Source of the DNA: Pantoea septica
GTDB taxonomy: Bacteria > Pseudomonadota > Gammaproteobacteria > Enterobacterales > Enterobacteriaceae
DNA length: 64,000 nt
Direction of reading: 5' to 3'
Assembly (NCBI RefSeq): GCF_002095575.1
Contig: NZ_MLJJ01000004.1
Span: 62,001-126,000 of the forward strand
Below are positions 43,275-53,630 of the stretch, in pieces (position 1 is the first letter of the stretch; every line of letters starts with the position of its first letter). The position numbers and the translations under genes were made by a program. The notes beneath the pieces are model-generated. The model was not told the origin of the DNA. It saw only the letters and a program-made list of their open reading frames with translations, and did no database searches.

Positions 43275-44021
43275 ATGGATCGCGCGATTTATACCGCAAT
43301 GGGCGCGGCGAATGCCGCGCTTAATCGACAGGCGGTTACGGCCAATAACCTGGCCAACGCCTCGACAAACGGCTTTCGTGCTCAGCTGACCGCGACGCGC
43401 GCCGTGCCTGTCGAAGGGCCGACGCTGCAAACGCGAACGCTGGTGGCAGAGTCGACGCCTTACAGCGATGAGAGCATGGGGCCGGTTATGCAGACAGGGC
43501 GGCCGCTGGACGTTGCGCTCCCGCAGGATGGCTGGCTGGCGGTACAGCGGGCGGATGGCAGCGAAGGCTATACCCGCAACGGCAATATCGAAGTCGACAG
43601 TGAGGGCATGCTACGGGTTGGCGGGCTGCCGCTGATCGGTGACGGCGGTCCTCTGAATGCGCCGCCGCAGGCGCAGCTCACTATCGCGCCAGATGGTTCC
43701 ATCACGGCGCGCGGCGCGGGCGATGAACCCTCTGCGCTGGCGCAGATTGGCCAGATAAAGATGGTCAAAGCGAACATGCGGACGCTTCGCCGCGGTGACG
43801 ATGGCCTTTTTCTGGTGGCGGATAGCGCTGCGAATCCGGTGCTGCCGCGCGAGCCAGCCCTGCGTCTGGCGCCTGGCGCCATTGAGGGCAGCAATGTCAG
43901 TCCGGTGAAGTCAATGGTGGATATGATCGCCAACGCCCGCAGCTTTGATATGCAGATGAAAGTCATCACCACCGTCGATGAAAACGCCAATAGTGCTAAC
44001 CAGTTACTGAGCGCCACCTAA
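43275..44021 (+). CDS. flgF: Flagellar rod protein FlgF
   Basis: 248 residues (E. coli 251). [20 protein letters not shown], then [14 protein letters not shown], and the C-terminal [20 protein letters not shown]. It starts 9 bp after flgE. No strong ribosome site is seen, so translation may be coupled to flgE. Confidence 0.94.
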   Translation: MDRAIYTAMGAANAALNRQAVTANNLANASTNGFRAQLTATRAVPVEGPTLQTRTLVAESTPYSDESMGPVMQTGRPLDVALPQDGWLAVQRADGSEGYTRNGNIEVDSEGMLRVGGLPLIGDGGPLNAPPQAQLTIAPDGSITARGAGDEPSALAQIGQIKMVKANMRTLRRGDDGLFLVADSAANPVLPREPALRLAPGAIEGSNVSPVKSMVDMIANARSFDMQMKVITTVDENANSANQLLSAT

Positions 44022-44041
44022 AGGCGCCGCAGGAGAATTTT

Positions 44042-44824
44042 ATGATCCGCTCGTTATGGATTGCCAAGACAGGTTTAGAAGCGCAGCAGACCAATATGGA
44101 TGTGATATCCAATAACCTCGCGAACGTCAGCACCAATGGTTTTAAGCGTCAGCGGGCCGTATTCGAGGATCTGCTTTATCAAACGCTACGCCAGCCGGGT
44201 GCGCAGTCGTCAGAGCAAACCACCATCCCCTCAGGTTTGCAGCTGGGGACCGGCGTAAGGCCGGTAGCGACGGAACGCATTCATAGCCAGGGCAGCCTGA
44301 CCCAAACCAATAACAGTAAAGATGTCGCGATAGAAGGCGGCGGTTTCGTTCAGGTGTTATTGCCTGATGGGACGACAGGGTATACCCGCGATGGATCATT
44401 CCAGTTTGATCAGAACGGGCAGCTGGTCACCTCCAGCGGTTATCCCATCCAGCCGGCCATTACCATCCCTCAGGATGCGCAGACGCTGACGATCGGCAAT
44501 GACGGCCTCGTCAGCGTAACGGTACCGGGCCAGACGGCGCCGCAGCAGGTTGGTCAGCTAACGCTGGCGACATTTATCAACGAATCGGGTCTGGAGAGTA
44601 TCGGTGAAAACCTTTATCGCGAAACCCAGGCATCGGGCGCACCGAATGAAACGACGCCTGGGCTAAACGGTGCCGGTACGCTGAAACAGGGCTATGTAGA
44701 AACCTCCAACGTTAATGTGGCGGAAGAACTGGTCAATATGATCCAGACGCAGCGCGCCTATGAGATTAACAGTAAAGCCGTTTCGACTTCCGACCAGATG
44801 CTACAGCGTCTGACGCAACTTTAA
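44042..44824 (+). CDS. flgG: Flagellar distal rod protein FlgG
   Basis: 260 residues, exactly E. coli length. [34 protein letters not shown] and the C-terminal [20 protein letters not shown]. The ribosome site is CAGGAGAATTTT. Confidence 0.97.
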   Translation: MIRSLWIAKTGLEAQQTNMDVISNNLANVSTNGFKRQRAVFEDLLYQTLRQPGAQSSEQTTIPSGLQLGTGVRPVATERIHSQGSLTQTNNSKDVAIEGGGFVQVLLPDGTTGYTRDGSFQFDQNGQLVTSSGYPIQPAITIPQDAQTLTIGNDGLVSVTVPGQTAPQQVGQLTLATFINESGLESIGENLYRETQASGAPNETTPGLNGAGTLKQGYVETSNVNVAEELVNMIQTQRAYEINSKAVSTSDQMLQRLTQL

Positions 44825-44889
44825 ACCTGGCGGCATTGCTGGCGCTATCTGCAGCGCTGGCATCCGCGACCACTATTTCAGAAAGAGAA

Positions 44890-45606
44890 ATGAAACCTTC
44901 AACCTCGCGCCAGGTGACTATGCATGCCGTTGCGGCAATAACAGTTACCCTCTCGTGCCTCATGGCTGGCTGTAGCTATATCCCGCATAAGCCGCTGGTT
45001 TCGGGCGCGACCACGGCTACGCCTGCTCCAGCCGTACCGACAGCGGTAAACGGCTCAATTTTTCAGGCGGGACAGGCAATGAACTACGGTTACCAGCCGA
45101 TGTTTGAAGATCGCCGTCCGCGCAATATCGGCGACACCCTGACCATCGTGCTTCAGGAAAACGTCAGCGCCAGTAAAAGTTCATCCGCTAACGCCTCGCG
45201 CGATAGCTCTACCGGCCTTACCTTCAGCGCCATGCCGCGCTTTTTGTCTGGTCTGTTCGGCGGCGATAAGGCGAATACTGAAATATCAGGCAAAAACGAC
45301 TTCGGCGGCAAAGGCGGCGCAGCCGCGAAGAATACGTTCAGCGGCACCATTACCGTCACCGTGCGGCAGGTGCTGGAAAACGGCAACCTGAGCGTCGTGG
45401 GTGAAAAGCAAATTGCCATCAATCAGGGGACGGAATTCATCCGCTTCTCCGGCATTGTCAACCCGCGCACCATTAGCGGCAGTAACACCGTGGTCTCGAC
45501 GCAGGTTGCAGACGCTCGCATTGAATATGTTGGCAACGGTTATATCAACGAAGCACAGCAGATGGGCTGGTTACAACGCTTCTTCCTTACGCTTTCTCCT
45601 TTTTAA
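44890..45606 (+). CDS. flgH: Flagellar L-ring lipoprotein FlgH
   Basis: 238 residues (E. coli 232). The lipobox LMAGC places the lipidated cysteine at residue 28. [23 protein letters not shown]-like [20 protein letters not shown] and [20 protein letters not shown] identify the family. It forms the outer-membrane bushing. ATG 44890 was chosen; a frame from 44836 would displace the signal sequence. Confidence 0.95.
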   Translation: MKPSTSRQVTMHAVAAITVTLSCLMAGCSYIPHKPLVSGATTATPAPAVPTAVNGSIFQAGQAMNYGYQPMFEDRRPRNIGDTLTIVLQENVSASKSSSANASRDSSTGLTFSAMPRFLSGLFGGDKANTEISGKNDFGGKGGAAAKNTFSGTITVTVRQVLENGNLSVVGEKQIAINQGTEFIRFSGIVNPRTISGSNTVVSTQVADARIEYVGNGYINEAQQMGWLQRFFLTLSPF

Positions 45607-45616
45607 CTGACCCTAT

Positions 45617-46732
45617 ATGAAAGATTACATTTTGATAGCCAGCCTGATGTTGATGAGCATCGCCAGCTGCCTGGGGAGCCAGGCACACGCCGAGCGCATT
45701 CGTGACCTGGCCACTATTCAGGGCGTAAGAAGCAATACCCTGATGGGCTATGGGTTGGTGGTAGGGCTGGATGGGACGGGTGACCAGACCATGCAGACCC
45801 CCTTCACCACGCAAAGTCTGAACAATATGTTGTCGCAGCTCGGGATTACCGTTCCACCGGGAACCAATATGCAGCTCAAAAACGTGGCGGCGGTCATGGT
45901 AACGGCGGAGCTTCCTCCTTTTGCGCGCAGCGGTGAGAAAATTGACGTTGTTGTCTCTTCAATGGGTAACGCCAAAAGCCTTCGCGGCGGGACACTGTTA
46001 ATGACGCCGCTTAAAGGGAGCGACAATCAGATTTATGCGCTGGCGCAGGGAAATCTGTTGATGGCGGGCGCAGGGGCGCAGGCAGGCGGCAGTCGGGTTC
46101 AGGTCAATCAGCTAAACGGCGCGCGTATTACGGGCGGCGCCACGGTAGAGCGGGAAGTCCCTGCCAGTTTCAACAATCAGCCTGTGCTCAGGCTCCAGCT
46201 CAATGAGCAGGATTTTAGTATCGCTCAACAGATCAGCGATGAGATCAACCGCCACTTTGGCGGCGGAACGGCGCTGGCAGAAGATGCGCGTGTTATCCGG
46301 CTGAATGCCCCGTTGAACAGCGCAGACCGCGTGCGCTTTCTCGCTAATTTGCAAAATCTCTCTATACGACGCGGCCCAATGGAAGCGAAGGTCATTATTA
46401 ACGCGCGTACCGGCTCAGTGGTGATGAATAAACATGTCACCCTGGATGCCTGCGCCGTTGCGCAGGGCGATCTGATGGTAGAAGTGACCCGCACCAACCA
46501 GGTCAGCCAGCCAGACACGCCGCTGGCGGGCGGTGAAACCGCTGTGGTGCCCAACACCGATATCTCCGTCAGAGAGCAGGGCGGTTCGCTGCAGCAGGTC
46601 CGTACCAGCGCCGACTTAAATAATGTTATCAGAGCACTCAATGGCCTGGGCGCTACGCCCAACGATTTGATGTCGATTTTGCAGTCGATGAAAAATGCCG
46701 GTTGTCTGCACGCAAGCCTGGAGATTAACTAA
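45617..46732 (+). CDS. flgI: Flagellar P-ring protein FlgI
   Basis: 371 residues (E. coli 365). It has a signal peptide ending AHA, then [20 protein letters not shown] and [14 protein letters not shown], which is nearly identical to E. coli. It assembles around the rod in the peptidoglycan layer with help from FlgA. The stop overlaps the flgJ start codon by one base (TAATG). Confidence 0.97.
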   Translation: MKDYILIASLMLMSIASCLGSQAHAERIRDLATIQGVRSNTLMGYGLVVGLDGTGDQTMQTPFTTQSLNNMLSQLGITVPPGTNMQLKNVAAVMVTAELPPFARSGEKIDVVVSSMGNAKSLRGGTLLMTPLKGSDNQIYALAQGNLLMAGAGAQAGGSRVQVNQLNGARITGGATVEREVPASFNNQPVLRLQLNEQDFSIAQQISDEINRHFGGGTALAEDARVIRLNAPLNSADRVRFLANLQNLSIRRGPMEAKVIINARTGSVVMNKHVTLDACAVAQGDLMVEVTRTNQVSQPDTPLAGGETAVVPNTDISVREQGGSLQQVRTSADLNNVIRALNGLGATPNDLMSILQSMKNAGCLHASLEIN

Positions 46733-47706
46733 TGGCGGAAAGCATGAATAATATCGGTGCGGCTTTTGACAGCCGCTCACTGGACGCGCTTAAGCGGGTA
46801 GCAAAAAGCGATCGGCAGGCGGGGCTGAAAGGCGCAGCGAAGCAGATGGAAGCTGTCTTTGTCCAGATGATGCTGAAAAGTATGCGTGACGCGACGCCGA
46901 AAGAGGGGCTTTTCTCCAGCCAGCAGAGTGAAATGTTTACGTCAATGCTGGATCAGCAGCTGGCACAGAACATTGCCAGCAAAGGCACGCTGGGTTTTGC
47001 CGGGATGATGCTTAAATCGCTGGGTGCCGAAGAAGCGAAGCAGGCCCCCGCGCCACAGGCGCTCGTCCAGACGGCGGTGGCGACGGATATCCGTCTGCCA
47101 GCGAAGCGTCCACTGCTGACTGCGCCGCTCTATTCTCTCCAGGCGCCAGCACCGATAAAGGATGCGGAGGCCGTTCGACCAACAACATCGACAGGCCCGG
47201 TTTTAAATAATGCTAACTTTATCGCCAGTTTGTCGGGGCCTGCTATTGCGGCATCGAAAAAAAGTGGAGTACCGCATCAGCTCATTATTGCGCAGGCGGC
47301 ACTGGAGTCGGGATGGGGCAATCGCGAAATTCCCACGCAGGACGGCAGACGCAGCCATAATCTGTTTGGCATTAAGGCGACTCCTGACTGGCAGGGGGAA
47401 ACCACAGAAATCACCACCACTGAATATATTAACGGCGTAGCCAAAAAGGTTAAGGCGGCGTTTCGCGTTTATCAATCTTATGCCGAAGGGCTTGCTGATT
47501 ATGCTGCACTGATAGCGCGCAGTCCGCGCTATCAGAAGGTCGCAGCAGCAAAAACGCCTGAGAGCGGAGCGCATGCGCTTCAGGCGGGCGGCTATGCCAC
47601 CGATCCAAATTATGCGAACAAGTTAATTAATATTATCCAGCAAGTAAAAAATCGTGTTGATAACGCCGCCTCAGCCTATAAAAACGATCTTTCTTCTCTT
47701 TTTTAA
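46732..47706 (+). CDS. flgJ: Rod cap and peptidoglycan hydrolase FlgJ
   Basis: 324 residues (E. coli 313). The N-terminal rod-cap domain has AAKQMEAVFVQMMLKSMRDA and QQSEMFTSMLDQQLAQNIA. The C-terminal glucosaminidase domain has IIAQAALESGWGNREI with the catalytic Glu and NLFGIKATPDWQG, and lets the rod cross the cell wall. A Pro/Ala-rich linker (~105-150) joins the two. Confidence 0.95.
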   Translation: MAESMNNIGAAFDSRSLDALKRVAKSDRQAGLKGAAKQMEAVFVQMMLKSMRDATPKEGLFSSQQSEMFTSMLDQQLAQNIASKGTLGFAGMMLKSLGAEEAKQAPAPQALVQTAVATDIRLPAKRPLLTAPLYSLQAPAPIKDAEAVRPTTSTGPVLNNANFIASLSGPAIAASKKSGVPHQLIIAQAALESGWGNREIPTQDGRRSHNLFGIKATPDWQGETTEITTTEYINGVAKKVKAAFRVYQSYAEGLADYAALIARSPRYQKVAAAKTPESGAHALQAGGYATDPNYANKLINIIQQVKNRVDNAASAYKNDLSSLF

Positions 47707-47735
47707 TGAATTTTTTTTCAGAATATTCTTGTCCA

Positions 47736-47743
47736 ACCGATAT
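47736..47743 (+). promoter_or_regulatory. Possible sigma-28 -10 element of flgKL
   Basis: ACCGATAT, 70 bp before flgK. The same octamer precedes fliC. No clear TAAA-type -35 is seen at the right distance. flgKL has a class 3 promoter in E. coli. Confidence 0.35.
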
Positions 47744-47813
47744 GAATAGATAAGTACGCCCAATTTGTTCAGAGCGCCTGAAACGGCAAGACACAACATA
47801 ATAAGTGGTGGTT

Positions 47814-49472
47814 ATGAATTTATTTAACATTGCACAGTCCGGTCTCAGCTCCGCGCAATCTGCACTTAACGTAGTTGGTAATAATATTAATAACGCCTTC
47901 AATGGCGATACGCAGGATCTTTTTGTTAACGGCTATAGTAGACGGAATATCGTTCTGGGCGAGGCTGGCGGTCGCACAACCAGCAGCGGTTTTTTTGGCT
48001 ACGGCGTTCAGGTTAATGATGTTGCTCGTGCCTATAACAGCTTTATCAGCAACCAGGTAAGAGGGGCAGCCAGTCAGTACACCGCGCTTAACGCGCAGTA
48101 TGAGCAACTCAGCCAAATTGATAATATGCTGGGAGATGACACCAATAACATTTCCGTTTCGCTGGGGAATATTTTCGGTGCGCTGGAAAAAGTCAGCAGC
48201 GATCCCGTCAGCCCGTCAGCCAGGCAGGAGGTACTTTCCCAGTTTAAAACCATTGCTAATCAATTCCGCAGCAACAGCAGCACGCTGAACGGCCTGGAGA
48301 AAAGTACCAATACCCAGATTAGCCAGTGTGTTGACGATATCAACTCATATACCTCTCAGCTGGCAGATATTAATCAGAAGATTAATAAAGTGCATGGCCA
48401 GACCGGGGGCGTGCCCGCCGATCTGCTTGATCAGCGTGATACGTTGCTGACAAAACTCAGCGAGCTGACAGGCATTAAGGTTGATGAAAACAGCACCGAC
48501 GGCACTGTTAACGTCACCATGACTAACGGTATGCCGCTGGTGTACAACGGGCGCTCCTATAATCTCGAAACCTCTACGGACGCAGCCGATCCTTCCAGAA
48601 CGGTTGTGTCTTATATCGATGCTGCTGGCAACAAAATGCTGCTCGACGAAGATCGCAGCTCAGAAGGCAAGCTGGGTGGCCTCTTTAAATTCCGTAATAA
48701 CGATCTTGTTGATGCCCGCAATCAGCTGAACCAGCTGGCATTGCAGATGGCAAATAAATTCAACGAGGTCAATCAGCAGGGTTACGATCTCAACGGTGAG
48801 GCAGGCAAGGCGATTTTTGCCATTGACGATCCCACTGCGATCGCGAACCGCAATAATAGCGGCGATGCCAGCCTGTCGGTGAACTATACCGATATCAGCC
48901 AGGTACAGGCCACCGACTATGAGATCGCTTTTAACGGCACGGATTGGGAAGTGACCCGGGCGGACGGCTCGAAAGTGACGCCGACGGTGGGTAACGACGG
49001 CTCGCTTCAGTTTGATGGTATCAGCGTGATGCCACAGGGCACGCCGCAGAAAGGGGACAGCTTTAGCCTTAATCCGGTTTCCGGCGCAGCAAGCAGCATC
49101 AGCGTAGCGCTGACCGATGGTGATGAAATCGCCGCTTCCAGTTCAGCCAATCCTGATGAAGAGAGCAATAACGAAAACATCAAAGAGATGATCGGCATTA
49201 AGACCCAAGAGGTCATCGGCAAGTCGACCCTGTCGGAGGCCTACGCCAGCCTGGCCAGTTCGGTGGGTTCATCTGCCTCGGCCCTTAAGGGAGAAATTGA
49301 AACCAGCGCCAGCGTGGCTAACGAATTTGTTAATCAGCAGCAGGCGGTGTCCGGGGTCGATCTCAATGAAGAGATGGTCAATATGCAGATGTTTACCCAG
49401 TACTATCAGGCAAATGCTCAGATTCTGCAAACGGCCACCACGCTTTTCGACACAATTTTAAGCATTCGATAA
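47814..49472 (+). CDS. flgK: Hook-filament junction protein FlgK (HAP1)
   Basis: 552 residues (E. coli 547). MNLFNIAQSGLSSAQSALNV, NNINNAFNGD, and the C-terminal GVDLNEEMVNMQMFTQYYQA with NAQILQTATTLFDTILSIR. ATG 47814 matches the E. coli start; two GTG codons just upstream are in frame. FlgN should chaperone it. Confidence 0.96.
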   Translation: MNLFNIAQSGLSSAQSALNVVGNNINNAFNGDTQDLFVNGYSRRNIVLGEAGGRTTSSGFFGYGVQVNDVARAYNSFISNQVRGAASQYTALNAQYEQLSQIDNMLGDDTNNISVSLGNIFGALEKVSSDPVSPSARQEVLSQFKTIANQFRSNSSTLNGLEKSTNTQISQCVDDINSYTSQLADINQKINKVHGQTGGVPADLLDQRDTLLTKLSELTGIKVDENSTDGTVNVTMTNGMPLVYNGRSYNLETSTDAADPSRTVVSYIDAAGNKMLLDEDRSSEGKLGGLFKFRNNDLVDARNQLNQLALQMANKFNEVNQQGYDLNGEAGKAIFAIDDPTAIANRNNSGDASLSVNYTDISQVQATDYEIAFNGTDWEVTRADGSKVTPTVGNDGSLQFDGISVMPQGTPQKGDSFSLNPVSGAASSISVALTDGDEIAASSSANPDEESNNENIKEMIGIKTQEVIGKSTLSEAYASLASSVGSSASALKGEIETSASVANEFVNQQQAVSGVDLNEEMVNMQMFTQYYQANAQILQTATTLFDTILSIR

Positions 49473-49549
49473 GTCGGCATGAAAATAACGCCTGTTTTGA
49501 CAGGCGCAAACCTAACCGCATGCAATAAGCGAAAAGACAGGAAACTTTT

Positions 49550-50473
49550 ATGCGTCTCAGTTCTCACTATATGTTTCAGCGCACCATTGAGGGCATGTCT
49601 GATGCGATGAATCGCGGCAACGACATTTATAACAGCCTCTCTGCCGGGAGAACCTTACTCAAGCCTTCAGACGATCCTGCGGGCGCCTCGCAGGCGATCA
49701 CCTATCAAACCGCGCTGGCTAATATGGATCAGTTCGATACAGCCAGGATGTATGCCAGAGATGCGCTCGGTCAGGAAGATACGACGCTTACCTCTATCAG
49801 CAACATCCTGTGCAAAAATCTGTCAGAAAAAATTGTGGCGGGTGGCAACGGTGCCTATTCCGATCAGGATCGCCAGGCGCTGGCGCAAGAATTACAGGGT
49901 ATTCGTAATAACTTGCGCGATCTGGGGAACAGCAAAAATGGCAATGGCCGCTATATTTTTTCGGGTTATACCACAGGTACGCAGCCTTTCGATGAAGCCG
50001 GAAAATATCTGGGCGGCAACACACCCCTGACGCAAAATGTCGCAGACAGCACCAGCATGCAGGTAGGGCATACCGGCAGCCAGGTTTTTATGAGCGATAC
50101 GCCAGACGATCTGTTTGCAGCGCTTGATAAAGCGATAGCAGCACTGAATACGCCGGTTGAAAGCGATGAGGATCGGCAAAATCTTCAGAGTACGCTCGAC
50201 AGCGTTAACGTTTCAGTTAAACACGGTATTGATAACCTTGGCAAAATCCAGGCAGAAGTGGGCACGCGGCTCCAGCAGCTGGATACGCTGGGGACGAACG
50301 CAGCGACAGAGCGCATTCGGCTTCAGTCCCGGCTGGAGCAAACCGTAGGTGCCGATCCTAATACCTGGACCCAGCTGGTAGGCCAGTCAAAAATGGCGGA
50401 CTTTGCCATGACGGCCTCAATGACGGTATTCCAGTCGATGCAAAATATGTCCATTTTTTCTATGTTGCGATAG
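49550..50473 (+). CDS. flgL: Hook-filament junction protein FlgL (HAP3)
   Basis: 307 residues (E. coli 317). MRLSSHYMFQRTIEGMSDAM, LLKPSDDPAGASQAITYQTA (flagellin-like N-terminus), and C-terminal helices ending QSMQNMSIFSMLR. Ribosome site GACAGGAAACTTTT. Confidence 0.95.
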   Translation: MRLSSHYMFQRTIEGMSDAMNRGNDIYNSLSAGRTLLKPSDDPAGASQAITYQTALANMDQFDTARMYARDALGQEDTTLTSISNILCKNLSEKIVAGGNGAYSDQDRQALAQELQGIRNNLRDLGNSKNGNGRYIFSGYTTGTQPFDEAGKYLGGNTPLTQNVADSTSMQVGHTGSQVFMSDTPDDLFAALDKAIAALNTPVESDEDRQNLQSTLDSVNVSVKHGIDNLGKIQAEVGTRLQQLDTLGTNAATERIRLQSRLEQTVGADPNTWTQLVGQSKMADFAMTASMTVFQSMQNMSIFSMLR

Positions 50474-50497
50474 CGGCTCAGGATATCTGCTGCTAAA

Positions 50498-50520
50498 GGC
50501 ATCCGGGATGCCGCTACTCT
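50498..50520 (+). terminator. Hairpin after flgL
   Basis: GGCATC, loop CGG, GATGCC, followed by a weak pyrimidine tract, 25 bp after the flgL stop. Probable end of flgKL, but without a clean T run. Confidence 0.35.
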
Positions 50521-50580
50521 GTTTGCTGCTCTAACATCGGGGACTTTTACTTTAGGCAGCTTTTTTTAAGGTTCATCAAA

Positions 50581-52245
50581 ATGTTTCGTAATTTAAAAAT
50601 ATCCAGGGGTGTCAACTATATTGTGCTGATGTTTGTGCTGCTATTAGTAGCCTCTATAGCAATTGGTATGTATGGTTCAATCACCACCAGGGATAACTTT
50701 ATCATCAGTAATGAAACGTCAGATAATCTGGTGGTGCTCCAACAGAGCGCGACCAGCATCAACCGAGGAGTTGCACAGTTAAATGCCGTTATGCTGGCAA
50801 AAAGCCTGGGTAAAGACGTTGATAGCCGCAGTATTGATATTATTAATAAAGATATCGATGGGGCGAAGTCCTCAATTGAAAAATTTATGTCAACACCTTT
50901 TTCTACGGAAGAGGAGATGCAGGCGGCAAAAAAAGTGAATTTCGCTTTTAACGCAATGCTGGATGATGCCAGATATAAAATGAAATTTGTCATGAACCCG
51001 CAAAGCTATCCTGACCGCAGAGATCAGGAAATCAGAGCGCGTAACGATTTGACAGAGAGTATCGATGTTTATACCGAAATAGCAGGTCATCTCAACGACC
51101 TGTATGTGACTGAAGCGGGAAATAATTACCAGAGGACTCTGATTATTAGTCTGGTCAGCCTGCTGGCTTCAGTTATTTGTGCCGTGGGTGCTTATCTCTG
51201 GCTGAAAAACATACTGTTTGCGCGACTTCATTATGCCGTTAAGGCGCTGGATACTATCGCTGAAGGTAACCTGAGCGAAAAAATTGAATCCCGAAACACT
51301 AATGAAATTGGTGAAATGCTCTCTTCGCTGGAAAATATGCGTCTCTCATTATCAAAGACGATTTCTGGCATTCGTACGTCAACCCAACGCATCTATAGCA
51401 GCGCGCAGGAGATAGCCAGCGGCAATAACGATCTCTCATCTCGAACAGAGGAACAGGCCTCTGCGCTACAGCAAACCGCTGCCAGCATGGAAGAACTCAA
51501 AATAACGGTGCGACAGAATGCAGACAATGCGCACCATGCTCGTCAGCTAGCCGACGGCGCCAGCGTTAGCGCCTCCAGAGGCGGAGAGGTGATGACGCAG
51601 CTTGACACTATCATGCGGCAGATTATGAACAGCTCTCGCCAGATTGCTGATATCAATGCCGTTATTGACAGCATTGCGAATCAGACGAATATTCTGGCTC
51701 TTAATGCAGCCGTTGAGGCCGCGCGTGCAGGTGAACAGGGGCGAGGATTTGCTGTCGTTGCGGGTGAGGTTCGCAACCTTGCAAAACGCAGCGCTGATGC
51801 GGCAAAAGAGAGCCGTGAGCTGATCAATACGTGCGTGGCAAATATGACCACTGGCTCTCAACAGGTAGAAAGAGCCAGCGGCGCAATGCAGGATATCGTG
51901 CAGTCGGTTACGCAGGTTAATGACATCATGGCGGAGATTACCTCTGCTTCAGAAGAACAGAGCATGGGCATTAACCAAATAGCCCAGGCCGTTAACGAGA
52001 TGGATTTAGTGACCCAGCAGAATGCTGCCATGGTCGAGCAGGCTGCGGTCAGCGCCAGCAGTATGGAAGCAGAAACACAAAATCTGGAAAAGCAGGTGGC
52101 TCAGTTTAAAATCAAAGAAACCTCGAGCTTAAAAGTTCCCCTGCCAAAGAGCCTTCAAACCCGCTTATTAACGGTGCCTGAGGCGGCAAAAAAAGAGTCG
52201 AGTATCAGCACGGCGGCGGCTGAGGATGACTGGACGACTTTCTAA
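50581..52245 (+). CDS. Methyl-accepting chemotaxis protein
   Basis: 554 residues. TM1 (~11-31), a four-helix-type periplasmic sensor (~35-185), TM2 (~186-207), HAMP, then the methylation helices and the conserved tip ALNAAVEAARAGEQGRGFAV. The C-terminus DDWTTF resembles the NWETF pentapeptide that tethers CheR and CheB in Tar/Tsr, so full adaptation machinery is expected somewhere in the genome. The ligand is unknown; the sensor domain lacks a motif I recognise. It lies between flgKL and fliA, an unusual place compared with E. coli, where tar follows cheW. Confidence 0.93.
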   Translation: MFRNLKISRGVNYIVLMFVLLLVASIAIGMYGSITTRDNFIISNETSDNLVVLQQSATSINRGVAQLNAVMLAKSLGKDVDSRSIDIINKDIDGAKSSIEKFMSTPFSTEEEMQAAKKVNFAFNAMLDDARYKMKFVMNPQSYPDRRDQEIRARNDLTESIDVYTEIAGHLNDLYVTEAGNNYQRTLIISLVSLLASVICAVGAYLWLKNILFARLHYAVKALDTIAEGNLSEKIESRNTNEIGEMLSSLENMRLSLSKTISGIRTSTQRIYSSAQEIASGNNDLSSRTEEQASALQQTAASMEELKITVRQNADNAHHARQLADGASVSASRGGEVMTQLDTIMRQIMNSSRQIADINAVIDSIANQTNILALNAAVEAARAGEQGRGFAVVAGEVRNLAKRSADAAKESRELINTCVANMTTGSQQVERASGAMQDIVQSVTQVNDIMAEITSASEEQSMGINQIAQAVNEMDLVTQQNAAMVEQAAVSASSMEAETQNLEKQVAQFKIKETSSLKVPLPKSLQTRLLTVPEAAKKESSISTAAAEDDWTTF

Positions 52246-52267
52246 GGTTAAAAAGGAGAAAGCGTAA

Positions 52268-52360
52268 ATGTTAACTGTTGTCGTTAATGTAAATAAAAAA
52301 ACAGACAACGTTAATTTCTCTGTTTTTAATGGCGCAGTTAACTTTATAAATTGCGCTTAA
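52268..52360 (+). CDS. Possible 30-residue small protein
   Basis: AAGGAGAAAGCGTAA directly precedes an ATG that opens MLTVVVNVNKKTDNVNFSVF followed by ten more residues ending INCA and TAA. The ribosome site is one of the best in the island, which is the main support. There is no recognisable domain. The same sequence contains GTTGTC/GACAAC, which could form a stem, so it may instead be leader structure for fliA. Confidence 0.3.
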   Translation: MLTVVVNVNKKTDNVNFSVFNGAVNFINCA

Positions 52361-52442
52361 TAGTAAACGCTTATTCGATTATTTAAACGGCGGTTTTTCA
52401 GTGATAATAGTTATGCTTGATTAACTGCCGGATATTATCACT

Positions 52443-53165
52443 GTGAATGGTCTCTATACGCCAGAAGGACTCGCTAATAAAAACGAACTCTGGTCAAAAT
52501 ATGGCAGCCTTGTGCGGCGCGAAGCATTGCGTCTCCAGGCCCGCTTGCCAGCCAGCGTCGATATTGATGATTTAATTCAGGCGGGATCGATGGGTTTTCT
52601 TGCTGCCATTGATGAATACGATCCTAAAAAAGGCATTATTTTGCCAGCATGGATTACTCAACGGGTACGATGGGCGCTAATGGACGAGCTCCGCGCCCGT
52701 GACTGGGCATCGCGACGTATTCGTAACAATGCCAGAGAGATGGCCAGCGCTATTCAGCGTATTGAGCAGCGTAACGGGAAAGCAGCGACGGAAGCCGAGA
52801 TCGCCGCCGAGCTGCAGATAACGCCAGGCGAGTATCATCAGATGCTGAGCGATACTAACACCGGCCAGTTTTGCTCGCTGGAAGAATTAAATGAGCTAGC
52901 AGGTGAAAGCTTTGAGGCGACAGACGATCGTCATGAACTGCTTAACCCTTTTCATACACTCTCTCTGCAATCTGTTACCGGCAAGCTCGCTGAAGAGATC
53001 AAGCAGCTACCGGAAAGAGAGCAGCTTTTGTTGAGTCTTTACTACCAGCAAGAGCTCAACATGAAGGAGGTGAGTTTGATTCTGGGGCTGACCGAAACAC
53101 GCATCAGCCAGTTGCATAGTCAAGCCCTTAAGCGCCTGCGCGCACGAATGGAAAAATATATGTAA
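52443..53165 (+). CDS. fliA: Flagellar sigma factor 28 (FliA)
   Basis: 240 residues (E. coli 239), starting with GTG as E. coli fliA does. Region 2 has DIDDLIQAGSMGFLAAIDEY and WITQRVRWALMDELRARDW, region 3 has NAREMASAIQRIEQRNGKAA, region 4 has LPEREQLLLSLYYQQELNMK and LTETRISQLHSQALKRLR. It directs RNA polymerase to fliC, flgM, flgK, fliD and motility genes, and is held by FlgM (39169-39465). It is alone here, without fliZ or tcyJ as neighbours. Confidence 0.96.
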   Translation: MNGLYTPEGLANKNELWSKYGSLVRREALRLQARLPASVDIDDLIQAGSMGFLAAIDEYDPKKGIILPAWITQRVRWALMDELRARDWASRRIRNNAREMASAIQRIEQRNGKAATEAEIAAELQITPGEYHQMLSDTNTGQFCSLEELNELAGESFEATDDRHELLNPFHTLSLQSVTGKLAEEIKQLPEREQLLLSLYYQQELNMKEVSLILGLTETRISQLHSQALKRLRARMEKYM

Positions 53166-53630
53166 TATTTTGTAAATTCAGTCATTGACCTGTAAATATT
53201 TTCATAAAAGCTGTAAGCGTTGAGCAAGTAAAGGAGGACCGCGTTAGGCAAAGTTGTTAAAAGTGCCTGGGTAAGAATTTTCTTAATGTTAATTTTCTTT
53301 TTTATTTGGTTAAATTTATTTTTTGCGAGTTTTTTGATATGGCGCAAATCAATTTAGCAAGTTCATGTTTTGACGTTATAGATATCGAAGGTAGTAATAT
53401 ACGTTATTAAATTCAGGTTATATATTTCTATTTTTTAGCAGGGTAATAGTTGAGATAATTCGTCACGGAAATAAACTTTGATTGTTTATGAATCATGTTG
53501 GATAATTTCCCACCTCAACTGATATTCACTTGCGATGATGATGGCTGACTAATAGTCGCATGAATATTCCTTTTAACTCCTGAATTTGGCACGCCTGGCG
53601 ATAGCTCGTCAGCATGTGCGAACGGATAAT
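53166..53630 (+). promoter_or_regulatory. Long AT-rich region before flhDC
   Basis: 465 bp without a gene. It is the most AT-rich gap in the window and is expected to hold the master-operon promoter, which in E. coli integrates CRP, H-NS, RcsB, OmpR and LrhA. I can place no single element with confidence. There is no insertion sequence here. Confidence 0.45.

Noticed and set aside
50491..50518. Sigma-28 promoter before the MCP gene (TAAAGGCA ... GCCGCTAC)
   Set aside because: The two halves are only 8 bp apart and coincide with the flgL hairpin; the spacing is too short.
53461..53560. Short frame MLDNFPPQLIF before flhD
   Set aside because: 17 codons, no ribosome site and no conservation argument.
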